DNA of 64,000 bases from assembly GCA_900073065.1 (NCBI GenBank), contig FJOG01000009.1, positions 822,267 to 886,266 on the forward strand, given 5' to 3'. The stretch is from Phialocephala subalpina (Eukaryota > Ascomycota > Leotiomycetes > Helotiales > Mollisiaceae). The position numbers and the translations under genes are program-made. The notes beneath the pieces are model-generated. The model was given only the letters and a program-made list of their open reading frames with translations. It did no database searches and had not been told where the DNA came from. Below are positions 1-12,608 of the stretch, one piece after another (position 1 is the first letter of the stretch; every line of letters starts with the position of its first letter).

Positions 1-3000
1 GTTATGCATCCAACCCAACCCTTATGCGGGTACTGCTCTTCATCGCAAAACTGTAGTATCAATCAATTTCATCGTCGGCGTCGGCGTCCAGGAAAACTCT
101 TCATCCGAGGCAAGGCCAAAAAGGAGATAAGCAGCGGCAGCCACCATTCTCAAGGACGTGCGAGGCTTCGACGAAGCTCTGCATCGTGCATCGATGCAAA
201 GGAATATGTGCCTGAAGATCGCACGTGGCAAGTCTTTTGAAATGTCGGGGCTTCCCACATCGTGTAACAAAGGCTGGTGCACGGCATCATGTGGCTTCGT
301 CAAACCTGTCTGGAACTTCCATCTTCAACCTCTCGGCGGAAGGAAAAGAACCTTTGACCTGTCAATTTTCGATTGGGTTTGCCATGTGTTTTCCGCGTGC
401 AGAACTGATTTTGAAGCGGATGCATCATGCAGTATCCCGTTTCCATCAAGGTCTAGGTCTGGCCGCAGGACATGTTGGCCACGAGAAGTCCCAGCAACGA
501 GAGGCCGGACCCTGAGCCGCGCAAAAGAAAATGGCGATAATTCTGACAGCGGTAGTCACACATAGTGCATTACTGCATTGGGATTACCGTAGAGGCCTTG
601 CCCAAGGCGGTCGAACGTTCAACCCCAAGGCGGAGAATTGTCCGTCTCTGGAGAAGTTCAGACGAATGCCGTCCAATGTTGGCGATCATCATTCGGACGT
701 TCAAGGTGCACGAGCAGGTGGACCAAGCTTTCAGCGAAATCCTTGGATCATGCTAATTTACCTTCGCCGGCATCGAAGCCGCTTCGAATGGGAGACCGTG
801 CTTCTTTCTGTCTTGGCGCAAGGACTCCAGAAGCAGAAGGTTGGCAGCCAGAAATGGATGGCGCATTATGGCTTGAAGGGAGTGGCGAAAGAGTGATACA
901 GCTGGTGTTCGACGATTGATTCCCGAGCAGCGTGGAAAGAAAGTAGGGAGACTGTGGCCTGTGGTGCTCTGGCCGTGCACGGTTTGGCCTTATCGCGAAC
1001 AATTGACGTTGATTTGACATTATTCCCACTCTGCCACTGCCAGCTGCAGCCCGCCTGATGAAGCTTCGAATGTCTCTTCGAGTAACGTGGGGCTACAGGG
1101 CCCGTATGCAGGCTGTCATGCAGGTCCTTAGCTCGAACTCCAGATCCTTGGTAATAGCTCAGCGACCGCTGTCGATACTATCGGCTTCCCATATTGCACA
1201 CTGGGATCGAGAGAACCTGCTGCAAATCATCTGTACGACGTCTGCCAACGCTGGATCCCCATCCAGCCTCGACGCCCACGACTGGCCTAGCCTCCCTCAA
1301 TTGCATCCGCGTAAATAGGCTGCGCATGGCGGGATTGATTGCTGTGCAGAGCGCAATCTATGAGCGACCAGCAGCTGTTGGCAGTACCTGTAAGTACACA
1401 TCACGCTGGACCGTGATGTACTCGGCATGATAAGAGGTGGCAAAATAAGGTGTGAGGTTCGTAAGGTTCGGAATTCCATTCAATTCCCCCCTGCAGATTC
1501 CAAGATTGGTCTGGTATAGCAAAAAATAGCGAGAGGCCCAGAGAAAATGAGAAAACCGATCATTGGCCGGCGGGGAGGAGTGTGGTGGCGGCGGACAGAG
1601 AGTTTCTGCGAGGTACGAGGTACAGTCCTCCAGAGTCGCACAGGGGGGAACAGTGTACGGCTTGTACAGTACTGTACTGTACATGCGCCCAATGCCCAGG
1701 TGGAAGGTTCAATTAAGATCTCGATGACGCACCGGGGCCGCCGCGACCCTTCTCCCCATCTGTCAGTCATCTGCCAGTACACGGAGGTACAGTAGCAGCA
1801 GCGGTAGCAAGTCTCCGAGGCCTGGTCTGTGATCTGTGGCGGTTCTGGATGTGGTGGTGGTGGTGGTGGTGGTGATGGTGGTGATGGTGGTGGCTGCGGT
1901 GATGGTCTAGGACTTTGACTTTGCAGAAGAAATAACCTACGGCAACTAGAGACGAAAGCCAGCGCCTCCTTTCGGCATACACGATATCCACATCCACATC
2001 CACATCCACACCCACATCGAAGGTTAACCATAACGACATCTACCCGAGACATCGCAGAGAATTCTCCTTTGCAAATCGCCTGCCCTCCCACGCTCCCTGG
2101 CTCCCTGTCAACCTACACCCCATCATCGTCTCCAGCGCACAGCCTCGCGTGCGATCTCCAGAGCCTTTTAATGCCGGACCAGCGTTCGTTGACAGGGTAT
2201 CGGACAGGGTGTGCAGAGAGGCGTCGGCTTCATCATGCTCAGTCATGCCCGGGATAGCTTGTAGCTGTAGCTGTTGCAGGGTGATCAAGTGAAGCTTCCT
2301 TTCTCCTTCTTTTCCCTTTTCATCATCCTACAACCTCAAGCGTGCAGACGATCTGGCCCAAGCAACCTCGAGGGTGCCTGGTCTCCGTCTACCATCTCTT
2401 GAATTTCATCGAGAACTGCGAGACGAACCATTGCGGCCTCCAGAAGCCAGACCCCGTCTTCTATCTCTCTTCTGCAGGTTGCTACGCCAAAAAAAAAAAG
2501 ACTGTCTACTTCTCGTCTCCAGATCTTGACGCTGCACAGTCCACCCCCTCGACATCCACACCCTTCACCGTCATCCAACCTGCTCTAGCCGTGGACTCGA
2601 CTCGGTGCTGCTGTGTACGCAGACCAGACCACCACAGGACGGCCCGGCCATGCTATATGCGATGCCATGCGCTGCCAGGACATATGCCCTGTCATCCATT
2701 AATGCCTGTCAACTGCCCGTTCGTGCTCACTGTTACTGGCCAGTACCGGTGGCGCTGCTATAGCTTCGAGGTCCCCTACTTCCCTACCTCATACTCACTT
2801 GGCCCCCAGTAGCCCCATAAGTGTGACTTGGTATCAAGTCCAGGTCCAAGTCGTATTGTCCGGGCTTACCTATCGCGTTCCTGGTCTTAACTGGCACGCA
2901 ACCTTCTGATCTGCTCGCGTCCGGTATTCTGAGCTCTCCCGCGTTTGGTTCATCACTGCAGTGATCTCAGTCCTGCAAGGACAGCAGCAGACCGCATCGA

Positions 3001-4505
3001 AGGCGCCGATGTCGACAGCGCGGTGCTTGTGCAGAATCTTGATACCCCGTCCCCAGACTGGTGTACCTTTCATCTCGCGGCTGCCTCCTGGCTCTCCTCG
3101 TACCTCTCAGCATCGACATAGAGCGTCCAATATCGCATCATTTCTCTCATTTCCAATTCCCACTTGTCTGTTTGCGGCAAACGACGCAAGGCCGCGGCTG
3201 TTCCGGACCCTGGATTCATACTTCACGTCCCACGTCTCATAAGGCAAGACATATCTTCCACTTCTGGAGTGCTACTCGACTGCTGGATGTTCAGATCTGA
3301 CCACATCGAGTCCCGTGGATCTGGAGACCCAATCATACGCAGGTGGCCGCCAAACGAACCCTTTTAGACGGACTACTTTACTACTTAATACTTGCACAAC
3401 TGCGCCCTCCCATTCCCAATCCAATCACAGCATCACATCTCATCTCACACTGCTATACCTTCCATCAGATTAGTCGACAGATCAGTCTGGTGTTCGTGCT
3501 GCTGTTACATCACCCTGCCCGCCTCCGCACTCCGCAAGTAACTTTTTCCCAGTGCCGCGCGGAGGAAGACTGGTGCTGTTCGTCCGTTTACAGGAGCCCG
3601 TACTGCACTGCACCCGCTGTCGAACCCGGACTGGAGCTGGACTTCGACGCTCTGTCGCCGCCAATCATTCTCCCGGTGCCTATCTTGCCACCACTCATCT
3701 CGCTGCTCACCCCTCTCAAACTCTTTTCTTCCACACCAAAACTACACAAACTGCAGCTGCGGCGGCGGGTTTCCTGACGGCTCTACCCTAATCCGAGACG
3801 AGACGAGTATTGCGGTGTTCTGTCCAAGTCAGTGACACCGTGACACCTCTCCTCCACCAACTCACCTCACCTCCCCAGCCTTGGGCCTTGGCACTTTGCA
3901 TCATCCTCGCTGCGCTTGTCTGGAGCGTACCGTGGTTGCAGTCTGGATTAACAAAGGACTACTGCAGACAGTTCGGAGCCCTACCGCCCTACCGAGAAAG
4001 AGCCTCCCACTAGCCGAGCCCAAAAGCCCCCAAAAGGTATCTTCAAACTCTTGTCCTGGGCCCTTTCCTCGAACGGTACTAAATCCAAACTTTAAGTCCC
4101 TCTACTTCGGACGGCTCTGACGCCATCAGACTGTCAGAAAGTCCAGGCGCAACCCCAACCGGGTTTGGCTCCTGGAAGTCAAACGGTCTGGGGTGGACAC
4201 TAAGACCCCGCCGAAATCTTTGATGACACTTTCCCAACTCACCACCATCTATGTCAGAAGGAAGCCCTAACGATTACGCACATAAGTGACTTCCTCAAGA
4301 GCCTCCGAGGCCACTTTCATCTATTTTCTGGTGAGCTATTAATCTAAATATCGACCACAGTCCTGCACAGTACCACAGCTTACTTATTTTACTCAGTCAC
4401 TCCAGCGCGTACCTGGGCCCAAGTATCCTTTACCAAAAGAGTTGTACCAAACAAAACAGGCGAGAGGGACCCAGGATATCCCTTACCTCTCATTGCACTT
4501 CCACA
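1..4505. other. Gene-free region and probable long leader/promoter of vosA
   Basis: I see no open frame here with family resemblance, codon bias or a splice pattern I trust. From about 2.0 to 4.5 kb the plus strand is strongly pyrimidine-rich with many CTCC/CATC runs and lacks long ORFs, which is typical of long 5' leaders and promoters of fungal developmental regulators. It contains two simple repeats (about 1850-1905 and 1985-2018), a run of eleven A near 2490, and a 14-bp perfect palindrome at 1664-1677. Assigning this region to vosA is inference from position and composition. Confidence 0.45.
1850..1905. repeat. GGT/GAT trinucleotide microsatellite
   Basis: Imperfect (GGT)n with interspersed GAT units, visible directly. 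It creates long low-complexity frames on both strands (His-rich on the minus strand) that are not genes. A second simple repeat of the unit CACATC lies at about 1985-2018. Confidence 0.8.
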
Positions 4506-6592
4506 ATGAATTCGGTTCAGTCGACCCATCAATTTGCGGAAGCTCAACATTCTCAGGTCATGGACCTACCCGAGTACGTTCATCAGCACCCTTACTTTCC
4601 TTGACACCATGGATATCCCCCACAATACTGACTTGGTTGTTCCTAGGAATGCGTGTATGCTGGTTGTGCGACAGCAACCTAAGAGTGCTCGAGTCGCAGT
4701 CGGCAAAGAGAAAGGTGCGTGCATTCTTCCCAACCTGACCGTAGAGTGACTTCCTAACCCCTTTGCCAGACCGCAAACCAGTTGATCCACCTCCCATCAT
4801 TCAGCTAAAGATAAATACTTCAACTGATCCTCATCAGAATTACCTGCAAAGTATGTTGAGCTTTGCCATCGACCAATTGGCGTTGCTAACAAGTCGCGAC
4901 TTGCAGGTCCCTATTTCTTCCTATCATGCAGTCTTGTCAGCGTGTCAGGAAACCATCCAGCAGGCACCCTTGGAACCGCTCTGGCAGGGACTCTTGTGTC
5001 TTCTCTCCACCGTCTGAAGGACACCAATAATAGTGANNNNNNNNNNNNNNNNNNNNNNNNNNNNNNNNNNNNNNNNNNNNNNNNNNNNNNNNNNNNNNNN
5101 NNNNNNNNNNNNNNNNNNNNNNNNNNNNNNNNNNNNNNNNNNNNNNNNNNNNNNNNNNNNNNNNNNNNNNNNNNNNNNNNNNNNNNNNNNNNNNNNNNNN
5201 NNNNNNNNNNNNNNNNNNNNNNNNNNNNNNNNNNNNNNNNNNNNNNNNNNNNNNNNNNNNNNNNNNNNNNNNNNNNNNNNNNNNNNNNNNNNNNNNNNNN
5301 NNNNNNNNNNNNNNNNNNNNNNNNNNNNNNNNNNNNNNNNNNNNNNNNNNNNNNNNNNNNNNNNNNNNNNNNNNNNNNNNNNNNNNNNNNNNNNNNNNNN
5401 NNNNNNNNNNNNNNNNNNNNNNNNNNNNNNNNNNNNNNNNNNNNNNNNNNNNNNNNNNNNNNNNNNNNNNNNNNNNNNNNNNNNNNNNNNNNNNNNNNNN
5501 NNNNTTCAATTCAACCTGTATCAGATGCAACATACAGAGTGCGTCCACGTCGCATCGACCACATCCGAGTCTTTCCCTGTGGTTTCAACAAAGAACTTCA
5601 CAGGGATGGCAGAGTCAACCTTCTTGACCAGAACCTTCAGCGACCAAGGTGTACGACTCCGTTTGCGCAAGGAACCTCGAACCCTCTTACGGAAGCGTGG
5701 ACCAGCTGATGACAACTACGAGCCACGGACCTACAACAAAAGTACCAATCGAAGTCAGAGCAACGGTGGAGATCGACAACCTGTAACAAGTCCTGAATCT
5801 CAAGATTCCAACAGCCAAACCGAGCAGTCAGATGTAATGACAGCACATTCCCATCCCTTCGACCAGCGACTAGGACTACAGCAACGCCAATACTCCGAGC
5901 AGTCTTCTACAACATACTCGAGCAACTCATATGAAGACTCGATGAAACGACCTCGAACTGGATCTGATCAGAGCCAAGCTTCGTCCTTTGGCCATCAAAA
6001 CCAAGTAATCGAGAGTCGGGACTACAGCGGACGCACCTATGCGGACTCTCCAGCAAATTACAACACATACGGCTCACAGCTGTCGCAGAACCCAAATTAC
6101 TTCACAGCAGGATTTTCACCCACTCAGACCAGGGACTACAGAGAGAACCAATTCATGATGCCAAAGCTCAATACCCAGATGGGAAACGCCTCAACTTTCG
6201 ATCATAGATCGCCTAGCTCGTCCTACTTTCCACCTCAAGTACAAAGCTACCAGTCACCTGTTCAACAGGGACACTTCTCATCTCATATGATGCCGACACC
6301 GGGAACACAACGTTCGCAATATGCTCAAAATGCACTGGCGGAGCTGGGACTAAGCAGGCCGCAAAGTACCTCTACATTGGGAGGTATGAGCACCATGGGC
6401 CCTCCAATGAGCAGCATGAGAACATCGACACAAATGGGCAATTCTTTACCACAATTACCATTTAGAAGAGAGTCCTTCCAAAGCTTCTCGGACGTCAATC
6501 AGAATTTGTCCGCAGGTGTTCCAGCAATCTATCCTGTCCGTACGGCATCCAGCAATCCGGGCGAGTCACCATCAGTGGAAGGTCATTATTGA
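4506..6592 (+). CDS. vosA: Velvet family regulator VosA (gap inside the velvet domain)
   Basis: Spore-viability and development regulator; velvet proteins are nuclear NF-kB-like DNA-binding factors that dimerise with VelB. Exons are 4506-4573, 4647-4714, 4770-4850 and 4907 onward into the N run (5037-5504), resuming at 5505 and ending at TGA 6590-6592. The first exons read [20 protein letters not shown] then [10 protein letters not shown] and [19 protein letters not shown], which are velvet-domain signatures of the VosA type; after the gap the frame resumes with [20 protein letters not shown] and KEPRTLL, the end of the domain. The roughly 300-residue tail is Ser/Gln/Tyr-rich with a basic KRPR patch (putative nuclear signal). 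Splice phases close at all three visible introns. A further intron could lie in the gap. Family assignment is by recalled motifs; orthology to VosA rather than another velvet protein is quite likely. Confidence 0.9.
5037..5504. other. Assembly gap (468 N)
   Basis: Run of N that removes the middle of the vosA velvet domain. Six-frame translation across it yields artefactual open frames. Confidence 0.99.
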
Positions 6593-7705
6593 GATTCTGC
6601 AAAAACAACAATTCATTGGAGATACCCCTGGAGGCTGCGACGGCGCATATTATCTTTCATGCTGGAGACTGGCGTTTTCGATTCAAAAGTGTTTTCATTC
6701 TGCTCGAGGATTCCTCGTTGTATTTTTTAGGGCCTGCACACAGTCACCAACACAGCTTGTTTCATTGGATGGAAAGGATTTGGGTACATACATTCATAGG
6801 GAGCGTCTAGAGTCGCATGCCATTTGGGGTCAAGATGGTGGTGGATTGTAGGGCACAGCACAGCGTCGGGCGTTGGGATGGGCATGCATTACACATACTT
6901 TCGTTCGCTTTTTCATTATAGAGGGTGGGTTTCATTTGTCTTTGACTGGTATACCCCTGGGAGGCTTGACACTGTACTTTGTACTTTAGGGTAGGAGAGC
7001 ACTTAGCTATCCTGGCATGGATAGATGATATCACTTGGCTGACTTTGCGAAAAATGTTCAACAGAATGAGGTCTTTCATACATGTTGATCGCTACATCAT
7101 TGCCAGTCATCAATACGACAGCTCATTCCCAGGATTTACTTACCTCACAAGTATTTTCCCTTTGACATATCGGTACAACCTTCCAAGGGTCCAAGAAAGC
7201 CTAAATTTAGTTCCCGAAATGTGGCGTCTGTTCGTGCGGGAGAGATCTGCAGCGGGCGTTTTGGGGGCCCGAACCTGGAACTGTCCGCAGCGGATATTGT
7301 CCACTTTGGAAATAAGCTTGTTGATCCCTGGCATTTCCCCCCGAGATACGAGTGTGCTCTTTTGCTTCTTTTCATCGATTGTTCTTCTTCTGTTTGAGCG
7401 AATAATTGAGTTGTGTCTGATGTCAGAAAATGCGATGATTGCGAGGTTCAATTCAGGGATGCAAGCAAGGTGTGACGAACTCGGAATGGAGGCAGGTTGT
7501 ACTAAGTGAGAGCTAATTGGTAGCTCGTTGCGAAGGTAAGCAGTAACCAAAGTTAAAATTTACCCCCATCCTTCTCTTCTCAACTTCCCCCTCAATTCAT
7601 TTCAATTCATTTCATTTCAAGTATCTCTCTCGCGTCTCGGTCGGCATTTTCCTTCTCTTCAACCCCACGTCAAAGTGGGGAAGACAACAACAAAAAGCAG
7701 CTAAA
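6593..7705. other. Intergenic between vosA and the NAT gene
   Basis: No credible gene. The first part is presumably the vosA 3' UTR. Immediately before the downstream gene (7560-7640) is a CT-rich tract with repeated ATTTCAATTCATTTC units, typical of fungal core promoters. Overlapping frames on both strands between 7.0 and 7.55 kb lack any recognisable motif. Confidence 0.5.
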
Positions 7706-8812
7706 ATGTCACTCTCACGCCGTACCACGTACTCCCTCCCCGCCATCAAAAAGTACCTCACACACATCATTCATCCATCGCATCACACGACATCTCTGCT
7801 GCAGAATACTTCGAAAAAGGAATGGGTGACCTCCTCAGATGCGTTGAAAGCGTTGACGACGCTGCAAAAATACCAGCAAGCTAAAATCCCGTTCTCGAAT
7901 CTGTATTTGCATTACAGTCATCATCATCTGGGAACGCTTGAGCCGGCTAAGTTGTATGAGTATATTGTTGATAGTGGAGGGATTGCAAAAGAGGGGGGGA
8001 TCGACGCGTCCATCCTTAGTCAAAAATCTCAAGATGTGTTGAGGGAGCTGAAATGGAGGAATGCAACGGAGCGAGAAAAGAGGTGGGGAGGTAGGGGACC
8101 GGAAGGAGGGAGAGGGGGAAGTTGTACGTTGAACAACGGATTCTTTGGCACCATGATGCGAAGCTTGAATCTTTCCGTGAAGAGCACAGGTGCCCGCGTC
8201 GCTCTCTCAGTGTCCGGCGGTCCAAAAGGAATTTACGCAGGCTGGAATCACCTCGTCAACTTGGTTCTTTTTGACGGAAAACGCTATCTTGTTGATGTAG
8301 GATTCGGAGGAAATGGTCCCACTGCACCGATTTTGCTGCAAGATGGGAACGAGCAGCCTTGGGGCGTGACGGGTGATAGGATTCGGGTTATTTGGAAGGG
8401 GATTGCGGAGTATGAAACTCCAGGTGAAAAATGCTGGGTTCTTCAACACCGCAGGGAAGGAAATGATTGGGACGACATCTACTGCTTCACTGAAATCGAA
8501 TTCACGCCGGTGGATGTGGCGGTTATGAATTGGAAGACAACGAGAGATCTAAGAGGGAGCTTTTTTAATTATATGGTGATCTGTGTGAGGAATGTGATGG
8601 AGGGGGAGGATGTTGTTGGTACGATTATTTTGAAGGATGGAAAGGTGAAGAGTAGGATACGAGGGAATAACGAGACGTTGAGGGTGTGTAAGAGTGAGGT
8701 TGACAGGTGGGAGGCGTTGGAGGAGTATTTTGGAATTGTGCTTGGGGAGCAGGAGAGGATGGGTATCAAAGGGATGGTTACTGAGCTGAAGGGAGGTCCG
8801 GAAGATGAATGA
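7706..8812 (+). CDS. Arylamine N-acetyltransferase family protein
   Basis: Acetyl-CoA dependent N-acetylation of arylamines or hydrazines, used by fungi to detoxify compounds such as anilines and benzoxazolinone breakdown products. Single exon of 368 residues. The catalytic triad of the NAT family is visible: Cys140 in GRGGSC, His182 in GWNHLVNLV and Asp197 in YLVDVGFGGNGPTAPILL; the N-terminal KIPFSNLYLHYS is also family-like. It is longer than bacterial NATs (about 280 residues) but normal for fungal members. The start ATG follows an A-rich context (CTAAAATGTC). It is convergent with the histone acetyltransferase gene, with 324 bp between stops. The natural substrate cannot be told from sequence. 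Confidence 0.9.
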   Translation: MSLSRRTTYSLPAIKKYLTHIIHPSHHTTSLLQNTSKKEWVTSSDALKALTTLQKYQQAKIPFSNLYLHYSHHHLGTLEPAKLYEYIVDSGGIAKEGGIDASILSQKSQDVLRELKWRNATEREKRWGGRGPEGGRGGSCTLNNGFFGTMMRSLNLSVKSTGARVALSVSGGPKGIYAGWNHLVNLVLFDGKRYLVDVGFGGNGPTAPILLQDGNEQPWGVTGDRIRVIWKGIAEYETPGEKCWVLQHRREGNDWDDIYCFTEIEFTPVDVAVMNWKTTRDLRGSFFNYMVICVRNVMEGEDVVGTIILKDGKVKSRIRGNNETLRVCKSEVDRWEALEEYFGIVLGEQERMGIKGMVTELKGGPEDE

Positions 8813-9136
8813 GAGACGACGTGCACCAGAGCATTCTCAAGTGATTTGTTAGACGCCGACAGGTCTGAGACGATGGCAGTCTAGAGGTTGGGATTTTTGA
8901 GGGTATCGACTGAATATTACTCAAACAGAAGCAAACAGGTAAATGGCCTGCAGCCTGATACTTGTACTGTACATACGCAGACATTCGCGTTCCAGCCCCT
9001 ATTTCATGCCATAGCAGTTCGCCAAACACGCCATACCGAGCCCTAGAATGCGTCTCGCGTTTTGAAGAGAAGAATATCCCAAACGCCATGGTCGCCCTCT
9101 CTTCTGATCGCAAATGCTATAACCTAATAAATATTC

Positions 9137-12100
9137 TTACTCGTCCTCGTCGAAATCAGCGTCAGCCTCCAGGTCCCCTGGTATTGGTGCATCTTCCATT
9201 TCTTCGTCGTCATCCTCTGTCAATGGTCCCTTGCCTTTTCCGAAGCCCGGCTTGCCTTCTAGTGGAGGCTTACCAAGTCCTTGGCCCTTCCCTCGTACCT
9301 CTCTTCTTTTCTTCATCGAAGGTGTGGACTCGAAGACGATCGCATCCTCGGTGACTTCTTCATCTTCATCTCCTTCATCCTCGAACTCCTCGTCAACTTC
9401 TTCTTCCTCCTCTTCGTCGCCGAGCAGTACTTCGTTGCCTAGTTTACTTCTCTGCTTCAATAGCTTTGGTGGTAACCCTGGACCACTATCAGCATTGCCA
9501 AAGTCACTCTTCTTCGTCCCCTTCGGCCACCGACCTGGCCCTCGGCCTGTGCCACCACTTTTCCTCCTAGATGAGCTTGTTCTCGGTCGAGCTGCAGAAC
9601 TTCGTCGCGAGGAGCTACCGGAGGCGCGTTTGGGTTTTGGTCGAGACCCCGAGATTGGTAACCTCGATCGCGAAGGCGCGGGTCGGGCAGCGGTTCGAGG
9701 TGTGCCGCTTTTCTTGGAGCCGGGTAGTGGAGGGAATACTTCGAAGCGTGTTGCGGGGATGGTGCCAGCAGCCTCAAAATACGAAAGCTTCTTGGAGACA
9801 CCATTGATCTTCTTGGAGGGCGAACCGATCGAATCTCCATTGGGGGTGCCGACTTTGATAAGTTCTCCGGATTCTGTGGTTAGCTTGCCGAGAGACTCGG
9901 TTACCGCTTCGGTATCGCCGTTAAAGGTCTCGAAATCACGTTTGCTTGTTTTCGACAACATCGTATCTGATGGGCTGAGGTCATCTTCGTCATCCTCCCG
10001 TGGTGCGACAGTGTTGAGAGGAGGTCCATGTTCAAATGCCGAAGCATTTCCTCGTCCCATGATGTACGGCGTCCATACCAGACCTTTCGGGTTGAGCCTC
10101 GCATAGTCTTTTGATTCGTGTTGTCGAATCACTTCGCGGTAGTAGTCTGTCGTGAGTTTGAATGCATACGTACCGGTAGTGTGATCACGTATCAAAGATC
10201 CTAGGGCATCCAATGCCGAGATCACATCATCAGGAGTCAGACCCATGTCGTCTGAGATTTGGCGGATGCTGGGTATCTTATCTCCAGGCTTGAAGTCCTT
10301 CAGGTAGTAACACAACACCAGGCGCCAGTAGTTTCGATACGAAACCAATCCCATGTCGGAAAGAGGTTTTTCTGGCGAGCCCGTTTTCTTTTCAACTCTG
10401 GTTAAGAGGTAGGAAAAGTCAATGAGCAGGTGACCATAACCTTTCCTTTGGTGGATTGGAAGAACCAGAATACACGAGACATTGTTTAGACTGCTCGGGC
10501 GCTTTTCTTTTGAAAAGTATCCGACGAAGTGACAGCCTAATTCGTCATATTCCGTCATGACATAGAACAGGAAAGGCTCAACATCGTAGTAAAGGGTTTT
10601 CGAGCCCAAGAACAACTTGGCCAGAAGACACAAGTTTTGGCAATAAAGTGGGTTCTTGCGACCATCAACCTCAAAAATCATGATTTTGCCATCTCGATAT
10701 ATCTCGTCGCCTGGAGGATGCTTCCAAGGGCATTTGGTTTTATGCCGCCAAGCAACAATATCCGACTCCATATACTTCAGGCAAAATTCGCATATGAATA
10801 GGGCCTTGTTCCGACTGTACTCCTCGGGATATGGTGCGGCATACCAAATATCAATCTGATATTGACCGAACTCAATGTACTCAATCTGACTGGCGGGACC
10901 GGACACTTTGCGAGGTTTCTTGACACCAGAAGTAGCAGCAGCTTCAGCGGCTGCGGCGACACGCGTTTTCCAGTCTTCTTCGGCTTTTTGTCTTGCTTCG
11001 TCAAAGTGTCGACGGTGTTCTGGTTTCGGCAAGGTCAACGAGGTATCCGCTTCTGCATCTTTCAGAATCCCTCCATATGGTTTAGACTTGAGCTCGTCCA
11101 CTTCCTTGTCGTGTAGGGAATAGAATGGTTGAGAGTAGCTTGAGGGAACGAACGTGGATGGTGCTGTCGTTGAGCGTGCTGCAGATACCGCGCGACGTGC
11201 GCTGCTCTTCTTCTTTGGCTTCGGTGGTTGTGATAGAACGCGACGAAGCTCTGCTGCGTCTACGCGAAAGGCGATCTTTATGCTGGTAGATGTCTTCTCG
11301 AGGATGTTGACGTGAGCCTTGGCAGACTTTGGGCGAAGCGATCTCGAGGATCGAGGAGTTATTGGAACCTCCTTTTTGCTATTGCCATTTGTTAGAAGTC
11401 CGTTAGCTTTTTCAGATTGATCAATATCCATGCGATCCGGGTCTCTTCCATCAGAGGCCAGCGCTTTGGGATGACTTGAACTGCTACCCTTGTCACGGGT
11501 TCTTGTTCTTGGCGCAGGAGTTTCTTCAACATCTGCATCTCCACCAGAAGTCTTTCTTTTCCGCAGAAGTCGCGAACCATCCATTGGATCGTCCGGTGCA
11601 ATCAGCTGATTGAAGACTGAATGTGAGTCTGGCTTGATAGCGCCACGTTGGGAAGGCAAGAGATCTCCGGCAATTCTGTCTCGTGATATGCGTCGTGCTG
11701 CAGCATCTAAAGGCTCCTCCTCTTCTTCTTCAACCTCTACTTCTGGACCTGTAGGAACAAGTTTGTTCGAGACACAATCTGGGCAGTACCAATTGTCGGC
11801 TTCTGTGAAAAGTCGTTAGCATATAAAGCCCCACGCGACGCGACTTAGATCCTCACCTTCGTCACTTTTGAGGGCTTCGGCATTACGCGCGCATTGCCGA
11901 TGAGCTACAGCCTTGTCAGCCTCGTAAGATATAAATTCTCGTGTAAACAAACCATTGTCACCACAAACACCACAAGCCAAATACAACTCAAACTCCTCGC
12001 TTGGGTCATTCTCCTCATCTTGTTGGCAAAATCTATAACAATCATCAGAGATAAGTCTCAGCTAACATAATTGGCAATACTCACATGCATCGATTGGGAT

Positions 12101-12608
12101 TCGCAGGTTCTTCTTCGTCTTCTTCGGCGGCGGCCTCCCATTCGACCTCAACTTCTGCATCCGACGAACCTTTGGACTCGTCGTCGTCCTCGCCGCTAGC
12201 AACACTTGCATCGTCGTCTTCATCTGATACAGACTCCGCGTCTTCATCGTCGTCCTCTAAAAGGCCAGGTTGTATTTTCACAGCTCCAACACCCTCAGCA
12301 TCTTCGTCCTCGTCCTCGTCTTCCTCTTCGCTTTCGTCTTCGTCATTGTTCGGCGCCGAGTCCATCATCTCGTCCTCATCCTCTCCCTCGGCGTCCTCGT
12401 CCGAAAGCATTTCCTCGTCTTCTTCTCCGCCATCTTCACTCGGCTCTCCCAACATGCCGTTATGAAGCTGGTTGTTCGCTGCAAACTCGGCGTCTTGTTC
12501 TGCCATTATATCTGCTGCTAGCTCATCGTCCTCCTCGAACTCAGCATCCTCCTCAGACGTCGCCATGCTGTGCTGGAGCTCCTCCTCCATGAGCACCGCT
12601 GCAGCCAT
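9137..12608 (-). CDS. SAS3: MYST histone acetyltransferase with PHD finger (Sas3/Mst2 type)
   Basis: Chromatin acetyltransferase, probably the catalytic subunit of a NuA3/Mst2-like complex acting on histone H3. Exons 12608-12085, 12032-11857 and 11802-9137 give 1121 residues. Residues 1-174 are extremely acidic (Asp/Glu/Ser). Exon 2 carries a PHD-type finger: CIFC, CGVC, HRQC, CPDC in order across the second intron. The MYST domain lies at about 545-820: C2HC finger ICEFC...HKTKC (from about 571), acetyl-CoA loop QRKGYGHLL (about 684), and the catalytic Glu in SPEKPLSDMG (about 710). The C-terminal 300 residues are low complexity, ending in acidic repeats. The PHD plus MYST order separates it from Esa1 (chromodomain) and from Sas2. 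Both introns (52 and 54 nt) have canonical borders and close in phase. Confidence 0.92.

Noticed and set aside
40..303. Possible third copy of the acidic C-terminus of gene D on the minus strand
   Set aside because: Only a few acidic residues agree and they fall in two different frames.
1480..2091. 203-residue minus frame with Cys/Gly and Pro runs
   Set aside because: Product of microsatellites; no domain, and sequence around it is leader-like.
9231..10106. 291-residue plus-strand Ser/Pro/Leu-rich frame
   Set aside because: Antisense of the low-complexity C-terminus of the histone acetyltransferase; Ser runs mirror its acidic repeats. The same applies to the Ser-rich frame at 12085-12465.
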